Origin: Alteromonas antoniana
GTDB lineage: Bacteria; Pseudomonadota; Gammaproteobacteria; Enterobacterales; Alteromonadaceae
Length of the DNA stretch: 64,000 bases
Direction of reading: 5' to 3'
Assembly: GCF_019249295.1 (NCBI RefSeq)
Contig: NZ_JAESDH010000004.1
Span: 62,001-126,000 of the forward strand
Positions 1 to 8,345 of this stretch are shown one piece after another. Each line of letters opens with the position of its first letter. Position 1 is the stretch's first letter. A program made the position numbers and the translations under genes. The notes below the pieces were generated by a model, which made no database searches, was not told the DNA's origin, and worked only from the letters and a program-made list of their open reading frames with translations.

Positions 1-41
1 GCAATCAGAAAATGGTTTTGCAGACTCTTTAATTCAGTCAT
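1..41 (-). CDS. yqgE: YqgE/AlgH family protein, 5' end only
   Basis: Only the first 13 codons are inside the window; they read MTELKSLQNHFLI, which resembles the conserved N-terminus of the YqgE/AlgH (UPF0301) family. The ATG is preceded by AAGGTG at a normal distance, and the gene follows the gshB stop by about 30 bases on the same strand, the usual order in Gammaproteobacteria. The molecular function of the family is not firmly established. The call rests on a very short stretch plus gene order. Confidence 0.75.
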   Translation of the reverse strand, partial: MTELKSLQNHFLI

Positions 42-69
42 ATTTCACCTTATACCTTCAGCTATCCAG

Positions 70-1020
70 TCAGGCGGCAAGTTTGCGTTCAATGGCATCA
101 AATAGCATGGCCATAATATTTATATCGTAGTGACCTTCTATTTCTCTTACGCATGTGGGGCTGGTAATGTTTATTTCTGTGATCCGCTCACCAATAACAT
201 CCAGACCAACAAATAAAATATTGTTCTCTTTCAGCATCGGGGCGATGGTCTCGGCCAGCGCTCTGTCGCTGTCGCTGATTGGCTGCGGCCTGCCTGTACC
301 GCCAGCAGCAAGATTACCGCGGGTTTCGCCTTTGCCGGGTAATCTGGCAAGACAGTAGGGCACTACCTCACCGTCGACAATTAACACCCGTTTGTCGCCA
401 TCTTTAATTTCCGGAAGATACTCCTGCACCATCATATAGCGTTTGCCATGTTGAGTGAGTGTTTCTATTACTACGCCCAGATTATTGCCATCGGGCTTAA
501 TTCTGAAAATCGATGCACCACCCATTCCGTCCAGCGGCTTACAGATGATGTCCTGATGTTGGGCGTGAAAATCGCGGACTATCGCCGCACTGCTGGTTAC
601 TACCGTGTGGGGAATTTGCTCGGGAAACCATGAAGTAAACAGCTTTTCGTTAAAATCACGCAGCGCCTGAGGGTTGTTAACCACCAATGCGCCTTCGTCC
701 TGAGCCAGCGACAACATGTGTGTAGCATACAGGAATTCGCTGTCAAAAGGCGGATCCTTGCGCATCATCAGTACATTGATGTCGCCAAGCGGTCTGATTT
801 GAGGCTCTCCCAGCGTGTAAAAATTATCGCTCTGATCCACTACCGACACACTTCTTGCCCGCGCCATAGGGCGGCCGTTATCGAGAAACAAATCACCCAT
901 TTCAAGATAGAGCAATTCGCAACCTCGTCGCTGCGCCTCAAGCATCATGGCAAAACTGGTGTCCTTGTGTGGCTTAATGTTTGCGATGGGATCCATCACA
1001 ATCCCTACGGAATACGTCAT
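70..1020 (-). CDS. gshB: Glutathione synthetase
   Basis: ATP-dependent ligase that joins glycine to gamma-glutamylcysteine, the second and last step of glutathione synthesis in the cytoplasm. The 316 residues match the usual length of bacterial GshB. An N-terminal substrate domain (RKDPPFD at about 87-93) precedes an ATP-grasp domain with the glycine-rich loop KPLDGMGGASIF at about 161-172 and the C-terminal INITSPT metal/ATP segment near 285. It is followed by yqgE and preceded on the same strand by rsmE, a conserved neighbourhood. The 370-base gap to rsmE suggests it can be transcribed separately. Confidence 0.97.
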   Translation of the reverse strand: MTYSVGIVMDPIANIKPHKDTSFAMMLEAQRRGCELLYLEMGDLFLDNGRPMARARSVSVVDQSDNFYTLGEPQIRPLGDINVLMMRKDPPFDSEFLYATHMLSLAQDEGALVVNNPQALRDFNEKLFTSWFPEQIPHTVVTSSAAIVRDFHAQHQDIICKPLDGMGGASIFRIKPDGNNLGVVIETLTQHGKRYMMVQEYLPEIKDGDKRVLIVDGEVVPYCLARLPGKGETRGNLAAGGTGRPQPISDSDRALAETIAPMLKENNILFVGLDVIGERITEINITSPTCVREIEGHYDINIMAMLFDAIERKLAA

Positions 1021-1390
1021 GTCACTGCTCTCTGTATTGAAAGTCTCGTTACCGCGGCAGGAGTTGCACGCCGGTGAGTCGCTGGATTGAAGGTTGTTTA
1101 TCTACACGGACAAATCAGGCGTGTTTACCTGCCGGTAGCACGGAGATTACCGTTACATCTCTTTGATAATTCTAACTATGGCGTTGATCTTAGGAAAATC
1201 AACCTGCCCGAAGGTCAAATATTGTTGCGGTTGACTGCTCAGACGATCAGTTGCTGTTGCGCAGCGGCACACCACAGAGTGAGTACGTTATTGCCAAACG
1301 AAGTATAACGCCGCAACGTGCGGCGAACCTGGAGCCGGCATTACCGGCAGCGTCTGTGATTTGATGTGCGCGGCACTCGTACCAACAATG
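1021..1390. other. Intergenic region between rsmE and gshB
   Basis: No convincing gene. A GC-rich hairpin (GCCGC/GCGGC, loop AACGT) lies at 1310-1324 about 70 bases past the rsmE stop, but it has no T-run, so it is a weak terminator candidate. A promoter for gshB is presumably here; none stands out. Confidence 0.4.
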
Positions 1391-2119
1391 TCAGATATCG
1401 CCGTGTTGCGCCTGAAGAATACTTAAACTGGCAAGTGCTGCGGTTTCTGTGCGTAGCACTCTGGGGCCCAGGCTGACAGACGTAAAACCTGTCTCATTGG
1501 CCTGATGTATTTCCTGTTCTGAGAGGCCGCCTTCAGGACCAATTAACAGACGAAAACCTTTTGTCTGATAGGGTTGTCTTGCCAGTGGTTTTTCCGCCCC
1601 CGGTGCGAGTACCAGCCTGGCAGCATCGGTGGAGATTGCCATCCAGCTGGCAAGCGGTGTAGGCGGGTGAAGTACAGGTATGGTGTTGCGGCCGCACTGC
1701 TCGCATGCGCCGATGATGATCTTCTGCCACTGCATATGTTTCTTTTGCCAGCGTTTTTCATCCAGTTTTACTGCGCAACGTTCGGTAAGTAATGGCGTGA
1801 TCTCAGTGACGCCAAGCTCAACACTTTTCTGTAGCACCACATCCATTCTGTCGCCTTTAGATACGCCCTGACCTAAATGAATAGGTAGCGGTGACTCTTT
1901 ATCCAGAGCCAGTGCGGCGTCGGCTTCTACAATAACCTGCTTGCGGCTGACACTAATCAACTGCGCGCTGTATTCATTGCCGTCTCCATTGAACAACACG
2001 ACCGGATGATTGGCTTTTAACCTGAGAACATTGGCAACGTGATGAGCAGCATCGTCGTCTAACGGAAATTCTTCATCCAGGGTAATGTGGCCGGAGTGGT
2101 AGATTCTTGGAATGCGCAT
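1391..2119 (-). CDS. rsmE: 16S rRNA (uracil-1498-N3)-methyltransferase RsmE
   Basis: SPOUT-class methyltransferase that methylates U1498 of 16S rRNA in the small subunit. The 242 residues are the expected length. An N-terminal PUA-like RNA-binding part (1-70) is followed by the trefoil-knot SAM site, seen as IGPEGG at 193-198 and LGPRVLRTETA at 217-227, both diagnostic for RsmE. It lies upstream of gshB on the same strand, as in most relatives. Nothing unusual in the sequence. Confidence 0.96.
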   Translation of the reverse strand: MRIPRIYHSGHITLDEEFPLDDDAAHHVANVLRLKANHPVVLFNGDGNEYSAQLISVSRKQVIVEADAALALDKESPLPIHLGQGVSKGDRMDVVLQKSVELGVTEITPLLTERCAVKLDEKRWQKKHMQWQKIIIGACEQCGRNTIPVLHPPTPLASWMAISTDAARLVLAPGAEKPLARQPYQTKGFRLLIGPEGGLSEQEIHQANETGFTSVSLGPRVLRTETAALASLSILQAQHGDI

Positions 2120-2436
2120 GACAGGTGTATTGGTGGCTTCGGAGGTGCGCGTATGATACCAAGTTGATGCGTGATGTATAGATGGCTACAGCGATCAGAG
2201 AGATAATGCAGTAGCGAATCAGTAAATTTCGGTGCCAGGGGAAATCCGGATAAGTCTGTGGCGACTCACCGGGTCGTTGCGTTTACCGTTGCAAAGCAGC
2301 AGTGAGTGGTAGCCGTTTTTCCACCAGGAGCATTTCTTTCAATCGCTGTATTGAATTGCGGAAAGCGCGGTTGTAGGGATAGCCGTTTTCTTAGGGAGGG
2401 GAGGATGGTAGCCAGGAACGCCCGGCTACCACAAAG
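2120..2436. other. Intergenic region upstream of rsmE
   Basis: 317 bases between the small membrane gene stop and the rsmE start, both on the minus strand. A 7-bp inverted repeat GGTAGCC/GGCTACC at about 2412-2434 sits just past the small gene stop; it has no T-run. No further ORF or RNA gene is supported. Confidence 0.35.
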
Positions 2437-2616
2437 TTAGTTTACCTGTAGGGTAGTATCAGTGTCTTCGGTGAGACGGGCTATCGGCAGCGTCTGCCGG
2501 TTAGCTTCAGGTTTACCCTTACCTCTGGCATAAACCGTATTCTGGCCTCTATCTTTCGTTAACGCGAATGCCAGTAGCAAAAGCACGATCACGAATAACA
2601 CAGTTAAAAATAACAT
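2437..2616 (-). CDS. Small single-pass membrane protein, unknown function
   Basis: A 59-residue protein: residues 1-19 form one strongly hydrophobic helix (MLFLTVLFVIVLLLLAFAL), followed by a basic, then acidic soluble tail. The chosen start has AAAGGA seven bases upstream; a longer reading 12 codons upstream lacks a ribosome site and would put charged residues before the helix. Not recognised. It could be a membrane-anchored accessory peptide; nothing in the neighbourhood says of what. It is transcribed divergently from mscS. Confidence 0.6.
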   Translation of the reverse strand: MLFLTVLFVIVLLLLAFALTKDRGQNTVYARGKGKPEANRQTLPIARLTEDTDTTLQVN

Positions 2617-2652
2617 TTTCAAATCCTTTAAAAATATTAGCTGGAACCGCAA

Positions 2653-3168
2653 AAGTCTTGACCATTACAACTGTCAACATGCATGCTTCACTGCAGCAAC
2701 AACGACAATTGATGTAGATGTATGACCAAATAATAATGGTTTTCTCTACGTCGTGAAAAGACGCTGCATAATGATAGCGTAAAACGGTAATTTTTCCAGC
2801 CTATCTCATTCAAAAGTACGAAAGAACTCGGTGATATCGGGCAGGTATATCCGACGGCAATGAGACTACCTGCGCTTCATGACAGACATGTTACGGTAGT
2901 GCGACAATTTATAGCGTCCTTACCAGCAACTGACTTTCAGGGGGATGCGTTTCTACGCCGGTTCACCGGTAAAATAATCCGCTGGCAATATCACGTCTTT
3001 ACATCAAGCGGGCTGCTGCTTATTGATATTTCTGTTCACAATTTGATTATCCAGAACCTTGCCATGCATTGGTATGACCTCTAAGTTGCAAAAAGTCATT
3101 GGTTACACTCATAATTGCTGATAATTTAAAAAAACTTCTACCCCCCATCACAACTTCAAGGAACCGTT
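2653..3168. other. Divergent intergenic region before mscS
   Basis: 516 bases between two divergent genes, AT-richer than its surroundings. A 74-codon reading frame at 2860-3084 on the plus strand lacks a ribosome site and has no protein-like features, so it was not called. The region presumably holds both promoters; only weak boxes are visible near 3100-3130. Confidence 0.35.
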
Positions 3169-4023
3169 ATGGAAGAGAGCCTCTCGCTATTTTCTGCTGA
3201 AGATATAGAACGCTATGTAAATGAATATGCCATCCCATGGGGAATAAACATTGCCATGGCGCTGATTATATTCATTGTTGGTCGTATTGTTATCGGACTG
3301 CTGTTGAGTGTTTTCCGCCGTCTTATGGCGAAATCAAAATATGATCAGATGCTGATTGATTTCCTGGAGTCAATTATCAGCGCGGTGCTGATGCTGTTCG
3401 TAATTGTAGCGTCGCTGGACGAACTGGGCGTGGATACCACCTCATTAGTCGCTATATTGGGTGCTGCGGGTCTGGCGATTGGTTTGTCATTGCAGGATTC
3501 ACTGAAGAACTTTGCTGCCGGCGTGATGCTGCTTGTCTTCAAGCCGTTCAGAGCGGGCAATTTCGTGGAAGCTGCCGGTACGGCGGGCTCAGTTCAGAAA
3601 ATCGGTATTTTTACTACCACGATGACCACGCCTGACAATAAAGAAATCATTATTCCTAATGGTAAAATCTACAGCGATAACATTACTAATTACTCTGCGA
3701 AAGAAACTCGCCGTGTAGACATGGTTGTGGGCATTGGTTACGACTCTGACTTGTTGAAAGCCAAGCAAATTTTGCTTGAGATGTGTGAAGCCGATGAGCG
3801 TATTCTGGATGAACCGGCGCCGGTTGTCGCGGTGTCTGAACTGGCTGATAGCAGCGTCAACTTCACTGTTCGCCCCTGGGTGAATGCAGCTGACTTCTTT
3901 GCAGTCAAATGGGATTTCACGGAAAAAGTGAAACTTCGTTTTGATGAGGAAGACATTACCATTCCGTTCCCACAAATGGATGTGCATTTTCATAAGGATG
4001 AGGAACAAAGCGAAAGCAAGTAA
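3169..4023 (+). CDS. mscS: Small-conductance mechanosensitive channel, MscS family
   Basis: Inner-membrane channel that opens under membrane tension and releases solutes after osmotic downshock. The 284 residues match E. coli-type MscS. Three transmembrane helices are visible (about 27-49, 62-84 and 93-123). The pore helix carries the family Gly/Ala pattern GAAGLAIGLSLQDSL followed by NFAAGVMLL. The beta domain and the vestibule follow (PNGKIYSDNITNYS, DMVVGIGYDSD). A GGAAC-like site precedes the ATG and a strong terminator follows, so it is a single-gene unit. Confidence 0.95.
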   Translation: MEESLSLFSAEDIERYVNEYAIPWGINIAMALIIFIVGRIVIGLLLSVFRRLMAKSKYDQMLIDFLESIISAVLMLFVIVASLDELGVDTTSLVAILGAAGLAIGLSLQDSLKNFAAGVMLLVFKPFRAGNFVEAAGTAGSVQKIGIFTTTMTTPDNKEIIIPNGKIYSDNITNYSAKETRRVDMVVGIGYDSDLLKAKQILLEMCEADERILDEPAPVVAVSELADSSVNFTVRPWVNAADFFAVKWDFTEKVKLRFDEEDITIPFPQMDVHFHKDEEQSESK

Positions 4024-4046
4024 TCGCGAAATCCATCCTGAAAATA

Positions 4047-4075
4047 AAAACGCCACACTATAGTGGCGTTTTTAT
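4047..4075 (+). terminator. Rho-independent terminator after mscS
   Basis: AACGCCAC/GTGGCGTT-type stem with a short TATA-containing centre, flanked by A-run and T-run, 23 bases after the mscS stop. It is symmetrical enough to work on both strands. Confidence 0.88.
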
Positions 4076-4321
4076 TGTCTGATACCAGCCCGTCGTGCTG
4101 TCTGTTAGTGTCAGGGAAGGCGACAGAGTATTGTCGGTTTGGGCGATGATGGCTTACCACACTGTTGACATAAAATGAGATGCAATCAGGCTGAGTACGA
4201 AAACAAAAGCCGTTGTCATCAGAAAAGACGGCGTGCCTGGAGATTCAGATGAGAGACTTGCCTGCCAGTCGGGAAATCAGTTTCAGACACCGGTGGCAGG
4301 CAAGAAGGAAAAAACTCGTAG

Positions 4322-5119
4322 CTATCGGCAATCCGGGCGACGCGACGTGGCCTGATAGTCAGCCATGGCGGAATTCATGTTTGCCTGCAGGTTACTGATA
4401 CGTGAGTCCGGGGCCGGGTGAGTAGACAGCAATTCTGGCGGACGTTGGCCTGCGCTGGCTGCATCCATGTTTTGCCACAAGTTCACGGACTGACGGGGGT
4501 CAAAGCCTGCCTGGGCCATCAATGCCAGACCAATGAGGTCGGCCTCCGATTCATGGGTTCTGCTAAAGGGCAGTTGTACACCAACCTGAACGCCCAGTCC
4601 GATGGCCGCCATGATGGGGCCGGTCTGCGAGACTTCATTCGCGGCCAGAACCTGTCCCACCGCCTGTGTTCCCATATTAATAAGTGTGCTTTGAGACATG
4701 CGCTCATTGCCGTGTTCAGCAATTACATGGCCAATCTCATGGCCAATAACAGCGGCTAGCTGATGCTGGTTTTCTGCGACATTGAGCAAACCGGTGTATA
4801 CACCGATTTTACCGCCAGGCAGCGCAAAGGCATTAACCTGTTCATCATCAAACACGACGACTTCCCACTGGCCACTATATACATTTTGCGGAACCAGGGC
4901 CGTAAGCGTATCAGCAACACATTCTACATAACGGTTTTGTACCGGCTTGTCAGAGATTTTCAGCTCTTCTTTCATGCCACTGAATGCCTGAGTTCCCATC
5001 TCGCTGAGTTGTTGGTCAGAAAAAAGTAACACCTGATTGCGACCTGTCGGTGACGTGGCGCAGGCGGCTATCGTGAGTGAGATAGTAGCGGCAATAGCGG
5101 CTGTGATCCTGGATTTCAT
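4322..5119 (-). CDS. M48 family metalloprotease, lipoprotein
   Basis: Predicted periplasmic zinc endopeptidase anchored as a lipoprotein, in the group of LoiP/YcaL-like single-domain M48 peptidases involved in envelope quality control. A signal peptide ends at a lipobox with Cys20 (TIAAC). The zinc motif HEIGH is at 127-131 and the third ligand is probably Glu192 in HESEADLIG. The FALPGGKIGVYTGLL segment before the active site is typical of M48. The 265-residue length fits. It stands alone, convergent with mscS and divergent from the next lipoprotein gene. Its specific substrate cannot be told. Confidence 0.92.
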   Translation of the reverse strand: MKSRITAAIAATISLTIAACATSPTGRNQVLLFSDQQLSEMGTQAFSGMKEELKISDKPVQNRYVECVADTLTALVPQNVYSGQWEVVVFDDEQVNAFALPGGKIGVYTGLLNVAENQHQLAAVIGHEIGHVIAEHGNERMSQSTLINMGTQAVGQVLAANEVSQTGPIMAAIGLGVQVGVQLPFSRTHESEADLIGLALMAQAGFDPRQSVNLWQNMDAASAGQRPPELLSTHPAPDSRISNLQANMNSAMADYQATSRRPDCR

Positions 5120-5513
5120 GGTAATGGTCCTTCTCCTTGAAGTCGTCTCTGAGTGCAGCGTGTAAACCCACTCGAGCTAATTTTTTTAGCCTGGCTGGCA
5201 GGTAGCCAGATGCGTTATATGTATACCAATTTAGTTGTAGTCGTGATCACCTGCCGTTAAGGCAGACTGATCGGTTTCACGCATCGCCACAAAGGCAAAA
5301 TGAGATTGCAACAATCTGTAACACCTTATATTACACTACGAAATGCAGGAAAAAGGTATCCTTACCGCTTATGTAATTTGGAGTGGACTAGAGCCTGATG
5401 TTTTTACGGCACAGAACATCGCGCTTTGAAAGCGAATCCACAGTGCAATTAAGCCTGCATTCAGTTTTGTCCGCGCAAAGTGACTGCAGGAAATAGGGAA
5501 GAAGGAAAGAAAA
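5120..5513. other. Divergent intergenic region between two lipoprotein genes
   Basis: 394 bases holding the control regions of the M48 protease (minus) and the glycine-zipper lipoprotein (plus). A GGAGAAGGA-type ribosome site for the M48 gene lies next to its start. No additional gene, repeat or well-matched operator was found. Confidence 0.35.
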
Positions 5514-6014
5514 GTGAAATCGTATTTAAAAAAATCCACATGGAGCGCAGCCATTGCGGTTCTGTTACTGTCCGGACTAAGTGGATGTGCCAGCAAAGAT
5601 GCGCTTCCGGAACATGCAAAAAATCAGTTTGTCACTGAGTTTTACGCTTATGTGGGATATGTAAAAGAAGTTGAGTTCAAATCTTATGTCGGGGAGGCCA
5701 CGCTGGGCGGCGCGGCGATCGGCGCACTGGAAGCGGTAGACGGCAACAGTGACGAGATGTTTGTTGCCGCCCTCATTGGCGGTGCTATTGCCGGTATTTT
5801 TACCGCTGCTGTTGAAGGTAACAGAACCGGCTATGAGTATGCGTTAAACGCCATTGACGGCGACAGAGTGCTGGCAATTGTTGAGGACAGCGATGCAGTG
5901 ACCGGTGACTGCGTATTGGTGAGGGTGGCTGGTGATGTTTTTATTACACCTGTCGATCATGCTGAATGTGAAGACCCTTACCTGTACGACTATGTGCCGG
6001 AAACAACACAATAA
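5514..6014 (+). CDS. Glycine-zipper lipoprotein, unknown function
   Basis: A 166-residue exported protein starting at GTG, with AAGGAAAG just upstream. A basic signal peptide ends in a lipobox (LSGLSGCAS, Cys at about 25), so it should be lipidated. The centre has two glycine/alanine-rich helices (GGAAIGALEAV and AALIGGAIAGIFTAAVEG), the pattern of glycine-zipper membrane segments as in 17-kDa surface antigen-like proteins. The C-terminal part is acidic and likely soluble. It is not part of an evident operon. No enzyme motif is visible; a structural envelope role is only an inference. Confidence 0.7.
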   Translation: MKSYLKKSTWSAAIAVLLLSGLSGCASKDALPEHAKNQFVTEFYAYVGYVKEVEFKSYVGEATLGGAAIGALEAVDGNSDEMFVAALIGGAIAGIFTAAVEGNRTGYEYALNAIDGDRVLAIVEDSDAVTGDCVLVRVAGDVFITPVDHAECEDPYLYDYVPETTQ

Positions 6015-6332
6015 TCCTATCCAGGTTTCTGTGGAGATAACCTCGACAGTGTCACAGCTTAATAAGGCTGTCCCTGTTACCGGTGTTAATTCGACACGGG
6101 ATATCCTTGTCCCGTAAATCTATGGTTTCGATGATTGTTTATAAGCTGTTGCATAGTATGAGAAATCGGACAAGTTTTGGCCTTTGCTAATTTAATATTT
6201 GTGTCATAAACTGGCTCTACATTAATTCAGCGTGATCCTCAAATCACGTGTTCTCGCTGACTATACCGCTGTCAATATTCGTTGCTGTGGTTAGGTAATG
6301 ATAGAAAAACGAAAATTGAAAAAGGAAAGCAA
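6015..6332. other. Intergenic region before the choice-of-anchor I gene
   Basis: 318 bases. An inverted repeat CGGGA/TCCCG lies about 80 bases into the gap, without a T-run. AT-rich DNA near 6190-6240 probably holds the promoter of the downstream gene. A TGTCAT half-site there resembles half a PHO box, but the second half is poor. Confidence 0.35.
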
Positions 6333-8141
6333 ATGGCCGCCCACAACAAGTTTAAATATGGATTTCTCGCCCTACTAATTTCTGCAGCTCTCACCGGTTG
6401 TGGCCTTGACGGTGACGATGGTGCACAAGGCGAACAGGGACCTGCTGGCCCGCAAGGCGAACAGGGTGAACCTGGTCAGGATGGTTCTGACGGCACAGAT
6501 GGTCAGGATGCGTCACTGGGTGTTTCTATGGATATCGTCGCGCGCAGTTTCCTGGGGGCGCAGGGTGCGGCTGAAATCGTACAGTTCCATGCCGGCACAC
6601 AAACTATTTATGCTACCAATGGCGCCAATAACACGATAGCGGTGATTGCGGCATCTACGTTACCAACAGAAGCGATGGTAGACCCCATCAACACGACCAA
6701 CCTGACCGCAACCAGTATTACTCTGCCTGCCGACGTGGACGGCGTGACGCTTGGCAGTCTGACGAGCATCGCTGTTAGCGGCGATCTGATGGCTGTCGCG
6801 GTACCTGCTGCAACGAAAACCGACAATGGCTACGTGCTGTTCTACAACGGCCTTGATGCAAGCGCACCAGCTTATCTGGATGCCGTCGAGGTGGGTGCTC
6901 TGCCAGATATGGTGACGTTCACGCCGGATGGCGGCAAAGTACTGGTAGCGAACGAAGGCGAGCCCAGCAATGACTACACAGTCGATCCTGAAGGCTCGGT
7001 CTCTGTTATCGATATTCTGGCCAGCAATGAACCTGCTGAATCTGCGCAAATGGTTGATTTCACAGCCTACAATGGCATGGAAGCTGAGCTAATGGCGCAG
7101 GGCATGATGTTCCCTAATCCTGCAGGCCGCACGATCAATGGTGTAGCCATCACCGCGACTGTTGCTCAGGACTTAGAGCCAGAATACATTACCACTACCA
7201 ACGATACTGCTTACATCACGCTTCAGGAAAATAACGGCGTTGCCGTTCTGGACCTGGAAGAACTGACGGTAGAAGTGATTGGTCTGGGAGTGAAAGACTG
7301 GTCAGATTACAGTATTGACGTCCAGGAAGATGGCATGGTCGGCTTTGGCCAGTATGAAGGCCTGTATGGCGTCTACCAGCCAGACACGATCTCGCATTAT
7401 TCATGGAAAGGGGCGACGTTCCTGATCACGGCTAATGAGGGTGATGCGCGTGAGTATATTTTCGCTGCGGATGACGAAGCTGCATGTCTCGCTGCCGGTG
7501 GTCTGGAGTTCGATGAAGGCGACTGCCTGGCTTACACCGACGAAGTGAAAGTGGAAGATTTGACGGCCGAAGCCGGCTCAATGCTGGAAGACCTGCAGAT
7601 GAACGGCGAAGCGAATGATCTGCGTGTAACGACCGGAATGGGGGATGCAGATGGTGATGGTGAGTATGATGCTGCTTACACCTATGGCGCTCGCTCTTTC
7701 ACTATCTGGGATCAAAACGGTCTGGTTGTGTTTGATTCTGGCGATGACCTTGAGCGCATTACCGCGTCTGTTCACGGTGCGCAGTTTAACAATGGCGATG
7801 ATGAAAACGAAGGTGACTCTCGCTCAGAGAACAAAGGCCCTGAGCCAGAAGCCGTTACGGTTGGTAAGATTGGCGATCGTACTTACGCATTTGTAGGTAC
7901 AGAGCGCATGGGTGGTATTTTTGTTTACGATATTACCAACCCTTATGATGTCCAGTTTGCCGAATACGCCATTAACCGCAACCTGACAGAAGGTTTGACT
8001 GCTGGCGATGTTATTGGCGATTTGGCACCGGAAAGCCTGGTGTTTGTCAGTGCCGAAGACAGCCCGTCAGACATGCCGCTACTGCTGATCGGTAACGAAG
8101 TAAGCGGAACGGTATCGGTGTGGCAAATCACGGTTAACTAA
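6333..8141 (+). CDS. Choice-of-anchor I family lipoprotein with collagen-like N-terminus
   Basis: A 602-residue surface or periplasmic lipoprotein of the choice-of-anchor I family, whose members are often annotated as mesenchyme-specific cell surface glycoprotein-like; the biochemical role is unsettled. The ATG at 6333 has AAAGGAAA in front; an in-frame TTG 51 bases upstream does not and was rejected. The signal peptide ends in LTGCG (Cys23). Residues 26-58 are Gly-X-X repeats (GEQGPAGPQGEQGEPG...), a collagen-like stalk. The rest fits a beta-propeller with repeated segments such as LPDMVTFTPDGGKVLVANEG and FLITANEGDAREY. The mature protein is very acidic, as for marine secreted proteins. A strong terminator follows. 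Confidence 0.85.
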   Translation: MAAHNKFKYGFLALLISAALTGCGLDGDDGAQGEQGPAGPQGEQGEPGQDGSDGTDGQDASLGVSMDIVARSFLGAQGAAEIVQFHAGTQTIYATNGANNTIAVIAASTLPTEAMVDPINTTNLTATSITLPADVDGVTLGSLTSIAVSGDLMAVAVPAATKTDNGYVLFYNGLDASAPAYLDAVEVGALPDMVTFTPDGGKVLVANEGEPSNDYTVDPEGSVSVIDILASNEPAESAQMVDFTAYNGMEAELMAQGMMFPNPAGRTINGVAITATVAQDLEPEYITTTNDTAYITLQENNGVAVLDLEELTVEVIGLGVKDWSDYSIDVQEDGMVGFGQYEGLYGVYQPDTISHYSWKGATFLITANEGDAREYIFAADDEAACLAAGGLEFDEGDCLAYTDEVKVEDLTAEAGSMLEDLQMNGEANDLRVTTGMGDADGDGEYDAAYTYGARSFTIWDQNGLVVFDSGDDLERITASVHGAQFNNGDDENEGDSRSENKGPEPEAVTVGKIGDRTYAFVGTERMGGIFVYDITNPYDVQFAEYAINRNLTEGLTAGDVIGDLAPESLVFVSAEDSPSDMPLLLIGNEVSGTVSVWQITVN

Positions 8142-8160
8142 CCTTCCGCACAATACAGAT

Positions 8161-8190
8161 AAAAACGGCGCCCTCGGCGCCGTTTTTGTT
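8161..8190 (+). terminator. Rho-independent terminator after the choice-of-anchor I gene
   Basis: AAAACGGCGCC/GGCGCCGTTTT stem with a three-base loop and T-run, 20 bases past the stop. It separates this gene from the structured leader that follows. Confidence 0.92.
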
Positions 8191-8235
8191 TTCATGACTT
8201 TTGCTGCGCAAAAGGCTAAGCTAAGGGCACGATAA

Positions 8236-8313
8236 CAGTCTGCTTTTGAAGCTAAGCAGGACTGCGAAAAGGGAGTTGCCTGAAAGGCTCCCCGGACTGC
8301 GTAAAACGCAGCC
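8236..8313 (+). ncRNA. Putative structured leader, three consecutive hairpins
   Basis: Three adjacent stems fill the space before the FabH-like gene. The first is 8236-8264 (CAGTC plus TGCTT pairing with AAGCA plus GACTG, one bulged G). The second is 8271-8292 (GGGA, bulge GTT, GCC-TGAAA-GGC, TCCC). The third is 8294-8313 (GG, bulged A, CTGCG-TAAAA-CGCAG, CC). None is followed by a T-run, so they are not terminators. The motif GGACTGCG followed by A/T-AAA occurs twice (8259 and 8294). The start codon lies 32 bases later. A cis-regulatory RNA or a REP-like repeat are both possible; no known riboswitch was matched by eye. Confidence 0.4.
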
Positions 8314-8345
8314 AATCTACCCATTAAAATGAAAAGAGTAATCAA

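Noticed and set aside
1087..1308. 73-codon plus-strand frame between gshB and rsmE
   Set aside because: Composition is not protein-like (runs of Cys and Ala), no ribosome site.
2860..3084. 74-codon plus-strand frame before mscS
   Set aside because: No ribosome site, no domain, no secretion signal; consistent with a chance frame in the mscS promoter region.
6190..6230. PHO box before the choice-of-anchor I gene
   Set aside because: Only one TGTCAT half matches; the second half deviates at most positions.
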